In this document: positions 7,187-13,694 of the stretch, piece after piece | How positions within the stretch are numbered: position 1 is the stretch's first letter | How the letters are laid out: every line of letters begins with the position of its first letter | NCBI GenBank assembly: GCA_910579435.1 | Contig: CAJTVF010000006.1 | Span: 1 to 64,000 of the forward strand | Direction: 5' to 3' | From: an uncultured Oscillibacter sp. | GTDB lineage: Bacteria; Bacillota; Clostridia; Oscillospirales; Oscillospiraceae | DNA: 64,000 nucleotides | The notes under the pieces: generated by a model | What the model was told of the DNA's origin: nothing | Database searches by the model: none | What the model saw: the letters and a program-made list of their open reading frames with translations, nothing else | Translations under genes and position numbers: made by a program

Positions 7187-9313
7187 TTACCCTTTGACCT
7201 CCAGCAGGGGGACTCCGGCCTGGATGCTTCCCTCCGCCGTGGGGGTCACGCTTTGGTAATCCTCGGTGTTGCAGACAATCATGGGCGTGGTGCAGAGGTA
7301 GCCCGCAGCCTTGACGGCCTCCATGTCGAAGGAGATCAGCAGGTCGCCCTTCTTCACCTTCTGGCCCGCTTCCACGTGGGCCTTGAAGTGCCTGCCGCCC
7401 AGCTCCACGGTGTTGATGCCGATGTGGAGCAGGATTTCCACGCCGTCCTCCGTCACCAGGCCGATGGCGTGATGGGTGTCGAAGAGATTGTCGACCTCGG
7501 CATCCGCCGGGGCGTACAGCTTGCCCTCGCTGGGCTCAATGGCCGCGCCGTCCCCCAGGATGCAGTTGGAAAACGCCTCGTCCTGGACCTCTGCCATGGG
7601 GACCACCGTGCCGTTCATATGGGCCGCCAGCACCGCGTCCTGCTTCGCCGGGGCCTGCTTTGCCGCCGGGGCGGCGGGAGCGGGGGCGGATACCGCGTCC
7701 AGACGGTCCGACTCGGGGCTTTCCATGAAGTCCACCAGGTTGGATTTGATGACGGCCACCTGGGGACCGTAGACCACCTGGACGCCGTTGCCCTTGTGGA
7801 TGACGCCGGAGGCGCCGGACTGCTTCAAAAGGGCGTCGGAGACCTGTTCCGCGTCGATGACCGTCACCCGCAGGCGGGTGGCGCAGCAGTCCACATCGGA
7901 GAGGTTCGCCTTGCCGCCCAGGCCCTTGAGAATCAGGGCGGACACCGGGTCGGACACGGCGGGGCTGGAGCCGTCGGGACCCACGCCGGTCTTGGCCTTG
8001 AAGTCGGAGCGGGTGAAGAGCCTGGTCTCCTCGCCCTCGTCCTCCCGGCCGGGGGTTTTCAGGTCCATCCTGGTAATCATGAGGTAGAACGTGAAGTAGT
8101 AGACCACAAAGTAGACCACGCCCACCACGACGACCCAGATCCAGTGGGTCTTGGCGTTGCCCTGGAGAATGCCGAAGAGGGTCAGGTCAATAATGCCGCC
8201 GGAGAAGGTCATGCCTACGCCCACGCCGAAAATGTGCATCAGCATGTAGGCCAGGCCCGCGTAGACGCAGTGGACGGCGTACATGAGGGGCGCGACGAAC
8301 AGGAACGTGAACTCCAGGGGCTCTGTGATGCCGGTCAGCATGGCGGTGAGAGCGGCGGAGACCAGCAGGCCGCCGGCCACCTTCCGCTTTTCCGGCTTCG
8401 CCGCCCGGTACATGGCCAGGGCCGCGCCGGGGAGGCCGAAGATCATCAGGGGGAACTTGCCCGCCATGAAGCGGGTGGCCTCCACAGAGAAGACCTGAGT
8501 GGACCTGGAGGCCAGCTCCGCGAAGAAGATGTTCTGGGCGCCCTGGATGGTCACGCCGTCCACGATGGCGGTGCCGCCCACGGCGGTCTGCCAGAAGGGC
8601 ATATAGAAGACGTGGTGCAGGCCGAAGGGAATCAGGGCCCGCTCCAGGAGGCCGTAGATCCAGGTGCCTGCGTAGCCGGAGCGGATCACCAGGTCGCCCA
8701 GGGCCGCGATGCCCATTTGGACGATAGGCCAGACGTAGAACATGGCGATGCCCACCGCTACGAAGACGGCGGTGCAGACGATGGGCACGAACCGGGTGCC
8801 GCCGAAGAAGGAGAGCACCTGGGGCAGCTGGATTTTATAGAAGCGGTTATGGAGCGCCGCCACGCCCAGGCCCACGATGATGCCGCCGAAGACGCCCATT
8901 TGCAGAGTGGTGATGCCCAAGGTGGAGGTGGTGGTATTGGCCGCCATGGCCTCCACGCCGCCCCGGGCGGTAATCATGGCGGAGATGGCGGTGTTCATGA
9001 CCAGGTACGCGATGGCGCCGGAGAGGGCCGCCACTTCCTTTTCCTTTTTCGCCATGCCGATGGCCACGCCCATGGCGAAGAGCAGGGCCAGGTTGTTGAA
9101 CACGGCGCTGCCGCACTGGTTCATAATGTCCAGGACGGTATAGGCGATGCCGCCCTCGTAGATGACGCCGGTGAGGCCGTAGGCCTCCAGCATGGTCTGG
9201 TTGGTGAACGAGCTGCCGATGCCGAGCAGAAGGCCCGCCACGGGCAGCAGGGCGATGGGCAGCATGAACGAGCGGCCCACCCGCTGCAAGACGCCGAAAA
9301 TTTTGTCCTTCAT
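7187..9313 (-). CDS. ptsG: Glucose-family PTS transporter, EIICBA fusion
   Basis: A 708-residue permease that imports and phosphorylates a hexose (glucose or N-acetylglucosamine type). The start MKDKIFGVLQRVGRSFMLP has an AGGAGG site. EIIC (about 1-420) has GLHHVFYMPFW and GITEPLEFTFLFVAP. EIIB follows with the phospho-cysteine in DCCATRLRVTV near 475. A linker rich in Ala/Pro leads to EIIA, with HHAIGL and the phospho-histidine in LLHIGINTVELGG near 634. It lies directly downstream of an antiterminator gene, with a RAT-like hairpin overlapping a terminator in the gap. Substrate is inferred; NagE-like specificity is the alternative. Confidence 0.88.
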   Translation of the reverse strand: MKDKIFGVLQRVGRSFMLPIALLPVAGLLLGIGSSFTNQTMLEAYGLTGVIYEGGIAYTVLDIMNQCGSAVFNNLALLFAMGVAIGMAKKEKEVAALSGAIAYLVMNTAISAMITARGGVEAMAANTTTSTLGITTLQMGVFGGIIVGLGVAALHNRFYKIQLPQVLSFFGGTRFVPIVCTAVFVAVGIAMFYVWPIVQMGIAALGDLVIRSGYAGTWIYGLLERALIPFGLHHVFYMPFWQTAVGGTAIVDGVTIQGAQNIFFAELASRSTQVFSVEATRFMAGKFPLMIFGLPGAALAMYRAAKPEKRKVAGGLLVSAALTAMLTGITEPLEFTFLFVAPLMYAVHCVYAGLAYMLMHIFGVGVGMTFSGGIIDLTLFGILQGNAKTHWIWVVVVGVVYFVVYYFTFYLMITRMDLKTPGREDEGEETRLFTRSDFKAKTGVGPDGSSPAVSDPVSALILKGLGGKANLSDVDCCATRLRVTVIDAEQVSDALLKQSGASGVIHKGNGVQVVYGPQVAVIKSNLVDFMESPESDRLDAVSAPAPAAPAAKQAPAKQDAVLAAHMNGTVVPMAEVQDEAFSNCILGDGAAIEPSEGKLYAPADAEVDNLFDTHHAIGLVTEDGVEILLHIGINTVELGGRHFKAHVEAGQKVKKGDLLISFDMEAVKAAGYLCTTPMIVCNTEDYQSVTPTAEGSIQAGVPLLEVKG

Positions 9314-9349
9314 AAAACTTCCTCCTATGACACAGTATGGCTGAAATAA

Positions 9350-9400
9350 GAAAACCCATACGGCCCGCGCCGGATTTCTCCGGCCCGCGCTGTATGGGTT
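9350..9400 (-). terminator. Intrinsic terminator in the ptsG leader
   Basis: On the minus strand, AAACCCATAC and GTATGGGTTTT enclose a GC-rich inner stem (CGCGGGCCGGAG with a near-complement), followed by TTTTCTTA. Its 5' strand overlaps the RAT-like hairpin at 9396-9424, the usual arrangement for BglG/LicT antitermination. Confidence 0.85.
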
Positions 9401-9424
9401 TCGCCCGAAATTGGTCACGATCCC
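9396..9424 (-). promoter_or_regulatory. RAT-like antiterminator hairpin before ptsG
   Basis: On the minus strand the order GGG, internal loop ATCGTGA, CC, loop, GG, internal loop GCGAAA, CCC matches the ribonucleic antiterminator layout bound by BglG/LicT/GlcT proteins. It begins 7 bases after the stop of the antiterminator gene and overlaps the 5' arm of the terminator, so bound regulator would prevent termination. Confidence 0.65.
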
Positions 9425-9431
9425 GCAGTAT

Positions 9432-10274
9432 TCACTTCTTGGGAAGGTTGATGCGCTTGAGGTGGATGGTGAGATAGATGAGCTCCTCGTCGGAGACCTC
9501 CCGCTGGTAGGTGTTTTTGATATACTCGCCCACGCACTGGGCGCACTTGTAATGCTGCTTGCAGCTATGGACAATCATGTCCCGGAAGTCCGGGTCATAG
9601 TTCTCCGAGGGCCCCGGCGCGGCCTGGAAGAGGCGCTGGGCGAAGTAGCGCAGGTGAACCACGAAGCGGTTGAAGTCCAGGGACTCCCGGTCAAAGGTCC
9701 TTTGGTAGAAGTACTCCACCACCTCCAGCGTCCCCTCAATGAGCTTGGTGATATCCACCATGACGCTCATACTGGTGTTCAGCTCCGCGTTTACGATGTG
9801 GAGGGCGATGAAAGCCGCCTCGCTGGGATTCAGGTCCGCCTGGGTCTCCTCCCGGATGACCCGGAGGCAGTGCTGGCCCAGGCGGTATTCCGCGGGGTAG
9901 TAGCTCATAATGGCCCCCTCCAGGGGGTTCGTGAACTCAACGCCCTCTTCCTTGCGCTTGATGGCGAAGCTGATGTGGTCCGCCAGGGTAATGAGCAGGG
10001 ACTCGTTCAGCGGGGCGGTGATCTGGCCCTTGATATGTTCGATCAGGTCCTGGGTGAGGCGCAGGTGCTCCAGGGGGATCTGCTGGCAGAGCTCCCGGAG
10101 CTTTCTCTGTTCCGCCTTGCCCTCCATGTGATAGGTCTTCTCAAAGAGCGCCGGGTCTACCCGCTCTCCGACCTTCCGCTGGAAGCCCAGGCCCTTCCCG
10201 GTGACGATCATCTCTCCACCCCGGTCGTCCACTACGCAGAGGATGTTGTTGTTAATGACTTTCTTAATCCGCAG
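9432..10274 (-). CDS. BglG/LicT/GlcT-family transcription antiterminator
   Basis: A 280-residue RNA-binding antiterminator controlled by PTS phosphorylation. I take CTG 10274 as start: a GAGGAGG site lies 8 nt upstream, the protein then begins (M)RIKKVINNNILCVVD as in LicT, and the length agrees with the family (277-285); the open frame continues upstream but without homology. CAT domain is residues 1-58, PRD1 about 70-170 with ADHISFA and ALHIVNAE, PRD2 about 180-280 with VVHLRYFAQR and LTIHLKRI. The conserved histidines are present. It probably autoregulates: a RAT-like hairpin and weak terminator lie in its own leader. Confidence 0.9.
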   Translation of the reverse strand: MRIKKVINNNILCVVDDRGGEMIVTGKGLGFQRKVGERVDPALFEKTYHMEGKAEQRKLRELCQQIPLEHLRLTQDLIEHIKGQITAPLNESLLITLADHISFAIKRKEEGVEFTNPLEGAIMSYYPAEYRLGQHCLRVIREETQADLNPSEAAFIALHIVNAELNTSMSVMVDITKLIEGTLEVVEYFYQRTFDRESLDFNRFVVHLRYFAQRLFQAAPGPSENYDPDFRDMIVHSCKQHYKCAQCVGEYIKNTYQREVSDEELIYLTIHLKRINLPKK

Positions 10275-10289
10275 TTCCCCCGCCTCCTC

Positions 10290-10311
10290 AAAAAAACAGA
10301 CCGACCCTGTC
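10290..10311 (-). terminator. Weak terminator in the antiterminator gene leader
   Basis: On the minus strand ACAGG/TCTGT forms a 5-bp stem followed by seven T, immediately before the ribosome site. Short, but consistent with attenuation controlled by the RAT at 10361-10395. Confidence 0.45.
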
Positions 10312-10360
10312 CTAATATCCCCGTAAAAGCGCAGAAAACAGCGGAGACAAAAGTTACAGA

Positions 10361-10395
10361 GTTGGTCAAGCCCGGCGAGCCGGTAACATTCCAAC
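10361..10395 (-). promoter_or_regulatory. RAT-like antiterminator hairpin in the regulator's own leader
   Basis: On the minus strand the layout is GTTGG, loop AATGTTA, CCGG, CTCG, CCGG, loop GCTTGA, CCAAC. GGAATGTTAC and GGGCTTGACC resemble the two halves of the BglG/LicT RAT consensus and parallel the hairpin before ptsG. It lies about 25 nt after the predicted transcription start. Confidence 0.6.
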
Positions 10396-10419
10396 GTCAG
10401 TTCAGATTTACGTTTATAT

Positions 10420-10448
10420 ATAATAGCTTTGCGGGGAAGAGAAGTCAA
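10420..10448 (-). promoter_or_regulatory. Promoter of the antiterminator-ptsG operon
   Basis: On the minus strand TTGACT, 17 bp, TATTAT. Confidence 0.8.
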
Positions 10449-10845
10449 GAGAAGATTCAGGGACCCGATGGAATTCTACTGATTTAACAATCATTTTCCC
10501 CGGTTTTTGGACATCCTGGCAAGATATGCGCCCAATGCTTCCGGCAGGGCGGCACCGAAAAGGCAGAAACCGGGGCAGCGCCGCTCCCGGGACGGCTATT
10601 CCCGCCGGCAGAAGACTCCGGAAGCGGAAGCCAGCCCCGGGAGCCAAAACCCGGCGAAAACGGGGCCGGCGGGGGGAAAGGCACAACTTCTGTGCTTATT
10701 GCACAAAACAGTTGAAAAAATATTGTATGCATTCACGAAAAAACTGCCGCTTCTTTTCAGAGAAACCGTCACTTTACCACTGGACTTCTGCTTCGTTTGT
10801 GGTATCCTAAGGAACACGATCACAAGTAAGAAGGAGGCGATTCGT
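10449..10845. other. Intergenic region, no gene recognised
   Basis: About 400 bases between two divergent units. The left 220 bases are GC-rich with open frames that have no protein character; the right part turns AT-rich (around 10700-10800) and probably holds the promoter of the 29-residue gene. A TATCCT at about 10802 with TGGACT 16 bp upstream is a weak candidate. Confidence 0.4.
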
Positions 10846-10935
10846 ATGTTTAAATGGTTCCAGGAGCTGGTCGGCATCCGCTATCAGGAGCTGAGCCGGC
10901 TGCGCCGCGAATTGCGCCACGAGGCGGACAAATAA
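10846..10935 (+). CDS. 29-residue amphipathic micro-protein
   Basis: A very short gene, MFKWFQELVGIRYQELSRLR to ...RHEADK, preceded by a strong AAGGAGG site 8 nt before the ATG and followed 40 bases later by a strong terminator. The peptide is highly charged, with hydrophobic residues spaced as in an amphipathic helix, and has no signal sequence. I do not know a family. The well-spaced ribosome site, own terminator and AT-rich upstream region argue for a real gene; the alternative is the 3' end of a small RNA. Confidence 0.55.
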   Translation: MFKWFQELVGIRYQELSRLRRELRHEADK

Positions 10936-10974
10936 GTGCCCGGCGTCTGAACGGCACATTCGGATATGAAATCG

Positions 10975-11019
10975 ACAAAGCGCTTCCCCTGCGGTCCTTC
11001 CGCAGGGGAAGCGCTTTGT
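10975..11019. terminator. Strong bidirectional terminator
   Basis: A 20-bp perfect inverted repeat (ACAAAGCGCTTCCCCTGCGG and complement) with a 5-base loop, followed by CCTTTC. It closes the micro-protein gene and faces the PH-domain gene. Confidence 0.85.
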
Positions 11020-11082
11020 CCTTTCGAAGGAGGGAGGACCTTCCCGTATCCGGCAGACGGGGTTTTCCCGCCCCGGCCTTCC

Positions 11083-11496
11083 TCAGCCCTCGTCCTCGTC
11101 CAAATCCGGGTCTTCGCCGTGCTCCTCATAGGCCGGGCCGTTTTCCCCGCCCAGCAGCTCGGTGGCCCGCATGCGGCGCTTGTCCTTGGCGGCCTCCACG
11201 TTCTTGTGGATCAGCTCCTTGACTGCCCGGGGGTCCTTGACATTCTTCAGGTCCAGGTGGGGCATGCTCTTGTCCGAGGACACGACGCACACCGTCCCCA
11301 CGCCGAAGATGCGCTGGCCCAGGTTCATCGTCAGCCGCAGGTCCCGGACCCGGTACAGCAGCACCTCGTCCGACTTCACATTGAGAAAGCCGGTCTCGCA
11401 GAACAGCCGGTCCTCGCTGAGCCGGTAGCGGGTGAACGACAAAGGCATGCCTAAGAACCGCTTCCGGTCCTTCCACAGATATTCAATGGCGTCCAT
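11083..11496 (-). CDS. Bacterial PH-domain protein (YdbS/bPH2-like)
   Basis: A 137-residue cytoplasmic protein built of one bacterial pleckstrin-homology-like domain. Typical core: FTRYRLSEDRLFCETGFLNVKSDEVLLYRVRDL, read in pieces as TRYRLSEDRLF, LNVKSDEVLLYRV and RDLRLTMNLGQRIFG. The tail is rich in Asp/Glu (EDPDLDEDEG). Unlike many homologues it lacks transmembrane helices. Function is unknown; such domains occur in cell-envelope proteins. An AGGAGG site lies before the ATG. Confidence 0.8.
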   Translation of the reverse strand: MDAIEYLWKDRKRFLGMPLSFTRYRLSEDRLFCETGFLNVKSDEVLLYRVRDLRLTMNLGQRIFGVGTVCVVSSDKSMPHLDLKNVKDPRAVKELIHKNVEAAKDKRRMRATELLGGENGPAYEEHGEDPDLDEDEG

Positions 11497-11608
11497 GGCT
11501 CATCCTCCTTTGCAGGACAGCAGTATACCATAATTCCCCAAAACGCGCAAGCATTTGCGCCGTCCAGGGACCGGCGGCCCCCAAACGGAGGCCCGGCGGC
11601 AGTCCGCC

Positions 11609-11814
11609 TCACAGCCGCCTCAGCTCCGTCCGGATGAAGAAGCCCCCCAGCAGACAGGGCACGGAGAAGCCGATCAGCAGCAGATAAATTCCGCTGATGG
11701 GGAATTCCAGCACGGCAAAGGCCAGGGACCCGTACACCGCCAGCGCCGCCGCCGCGCCCCGGAGGGGCCGCCCCGCCCCCAGGAGCAGGGACAGCCGGAG
11801 GCACTCCCGGAAGC
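11609..11814 (-). pseudogene. C-terminal remnant of a DUF624-like (YesL) membrane protein
   Basis: An open frame of about 70 codons with no start, reading FRECLRLSLLLGAG, then GSLAFAVLEFPISGIYLLL and GGFFIRTELRRL before its stop. Two hydrophobic stretches followed by a short basic tail resemble the end of DUF624/YesL proteins, which accompany glycoside-hydrolase operons; the family call is tentative. Homology stops near 11815, exactly where the oppositely oriented alpha-galactosidase remnant begins. A stop codon lies in frame just beyond the junction. Confidence 0.5.
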
Positions 11815-12600
11815 GCGGATATCTCCTACATCAAGTGGGATATGAACCGGAGCCTGGCCGCCGTCTGGTCCGCCGCCCTTCCGCCGGAGCGGCAGGGGGA
11901 GGTCTGCCACCGCTTTGTCCTGGGCGTGTACGGCATGCTGGAGCAGCTTCGCCGGGACTTCCCCCACGTGCTCATCGAGGGGTGCAGCGGCGGCGGCGGG
12001 CGCTTTGACGCGGGAATGCTGTACTACACGCCCCAGATCTGGTGCAGCGACAACACCGACGCCATCGACCGCCTCCGCATCCAGTACGGCACCTCCTTCT
12101 GCTACCCCGTGAGCGCCATGGGGGCCCACGTCTCCGCCGTGCCCAACGCCCAGACGGGCCGGTCCGTGTCCATGGAGACCCGGGGGGTCGTGGCGATGCA
12201 CGGCACCTTCGGCTATGAGATGGACCCGGCCCTGGTCACCCCGGAGGAGCGGGAGGTCATCCTCCGCCAGACGGCCTTTTTCAAGGAGCACCAGAACCTC
12301 ATCCACCAGGGGGATTACTACCGCCTCAGCGACCCCTTCCAGAACGGGCCCTATACCGCCTGGGAGCACGTCTCCCCCGACAGGCGGGAGGCGCTGGTCT
12401 CCGTGGTGTCCGGCCAGATCCAGGGCGGGCCTCCCTGCCGGAATCTGCGGCTGAAGGGCCTGGACCCGGACCTTCGCTATCAGGTCAACGGCGAGGGCCG
12501 CTATCCCGGCGCCGCGCTGATGGAGGCGGGCTGGCCCCTGCCCCTGCCCCTGCCCTGGGGGGACTACCAGTCCTGGCAGTTTTACCTGACCGCGCTGTGA
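11815..12600 (+). pseudogene. GH36 alpha-galactosidase, C-terminal remnant
   Basis: About 261 codons matching the last third of family 36 alpha-galactosidases (normally about 730 residues). It begins inside the catalytic domain at ADISYIKWDMNR, whose Asp is the nucleophile; GCSGGGGRFDAGMLYYTPQIW, WCSDNTDAIDR (general acid) and the C-terminal beta domain follow. The N-terminal two-thirds, start codon and promoter are absent, so it is almost certainly non-functional. The frame is still intact, implying a recent deletion. The adjacent AraC regulator may be its former controller. Confidence 0.85.
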
Positions 12601-12605
12601 GCGTG

Positions 12606-12636
12606 AAAAAAGTGACCGCCCGGGCGGTCACTTTTT
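12606..12636. terminator. Bidirectional terminator
   Basis: A hairpin AAAAAGTGACCGCCC / GGGCGGTCACTTTTT between the GH36 remnant and the AraC gene; it includes the last codons of the AraC gene. Confidence 0.85.
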
Positions 12637-13509
12637 CATCTGCTGGGCCTGGCGGATTTGGTTTTGCAGCCGCCACTCCCTGGGGGAAACGCCGTAGCGC
12701 TTCTTGAAGGCCCGGGAGAAGTGGAGCTGATTCGGATAGCCGCAGCGGGCGGCGATGTCGCCAATGGACATCCTGGTCCCCTTCATGAAGTCGGCGGCCC
12801 TGGACAGGCGCAGGCGGATGAGAAATTCCTGGGGCGGGCAGCCCATGCTGTCTTTGAAGAGCTTGCTGAAATAGCTCCGGTTCAGCTTGCACACATCCGC
12901 CAGCTCCTCTACGCTGAGCTCCCGCTGGTAGTTGTGCTCCATGTAGTTGATGGCCTCCTGAATGTAGAAGTCCTTGAGCTGGACGCCGTGGAGTCCCCGG
13001 CGGGTGGAGGAGGTCTGAATCAGCGCGTCCAGGAACAGGAACAGGTTCCCCATCAGGTGAAGGGTGGAGGCGTCGGAGTGCTGCGCCATGTAGAGCATGA
13101 TGTCCCGCGTCCGCTGTCCCTCCGCCCTGCTCTGGGGCCGGTAAACCGCCTGGGAGAGGTTCAGCCCGGCGCTCTCCACGTACTCCGACGCCCGGAGCCC
13201 GTCGAACTCCAGCCAGACGTATTTCCAGGGCTGGTTCTTGTCGGCGATATAGGTGCTGACCTGCCCGGGGCAGAGCAGGAAGCCCTGGTCCGGCCCCAGG
13301 TCGTAGTCCCGGCGCACGCCGTCGGCGTCGGTGGCGTCCAAATGCCCCCGGCCGGAGATCACATAGTGGAAGAGATAGTGATTGCGGATAAAGGGACCGA
13401 AGGAGTGCAGGGGGGCGCACTGCTCCCAGCCGTACTGATAGAGCCGCAGGTCCAAAAAGTTCTCATTGGGAAAGACGGAAAACGAGTAATCCTCCACCGG
13501 AGGCCACAT
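12628..13509 (-). CDS. AraC-family transcriptional regulator
   Basis: A 293-residue regulator. A cupin-like AraC ligand-binding domain (HYLFHYVISGRGHLDATD, about residues 40-70) is followed by two helix-turn-helix motifs in the last 100 residues (SVEELADVCKLNRSYFSKLF and IGDIAARCGYPNQLHFSRAF). I start at ATG 13509 because the promoter -10 lies at 13541-13546, inside the longer open frame; GGGAG precedes this start. Proteins of this layout (RafR/MsmR type) commonly control alpha-galactoside genes. Here the neighbouring alpha-galactosidase is only a remnant, so its present target is unclear. Confidence 0.88.
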   Translation of the reverse strand: MWPPVEDYSFSVFPNENFLDLRLYQYGWEQCAPLHSFGPFIRNHYLFHYVISGRGHLDATDADGVRRDYDLGPDQGFLLCPGQVSTYIADKNQPWKYVWLEFDGLRASEYVESAGLNLSQAVYRPQSRAEGQRTRDIMLYMAQHSDASTLHLMGNLFLFLDALIQTSSTRRGLHGVQLKDFYIQEAINYMEHNYQRELSVEELADVCKLNRSYFSKLFKDSMGCPPQEFLIRLRLSRAADFMKGTRMSIGDIAARCGYPNQLHFSRAFKKRYGVSPREWRLQNQIRQAQQMKK

Positions 13510-13540
13510 CCTTTCTCCCGATTGGAATTGTTTGGGAGCC

Positions 13541-13569
13541 ATTGTATCACAATTGATTGGAAAAGCCAA
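13541..13569 (-). promoter_or_regulatory. Promoter of the AraC gene
   Basis: On the minus strand TTGGCT, 17 bp, TACAAT; divergent from the protease promoter 37 bp away. Confidence 0.7.
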
Positions 13570-13605
13570 GAAAAACCGGTGGAATTCCGCCATGGAATTT
13601 CAGCG

Positions 13606-13634
13606 TTGTCTATTCCTTCCCCGCTCTGTATAAT
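13606..13634 (+). promoter_or_regulatory. Promoter of the C11 protease gene
   Basis: TTGTCT, 17 bp, consensus TATAAT, 60 nt before the ATG. Confidence 0.8.
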
Positions 13635-13694
13635 AGGGAAAACATCCGCGCTTCCGGCCCCGGGCCGGAAAGCTCACACAAAGGAAGTGGTTTT

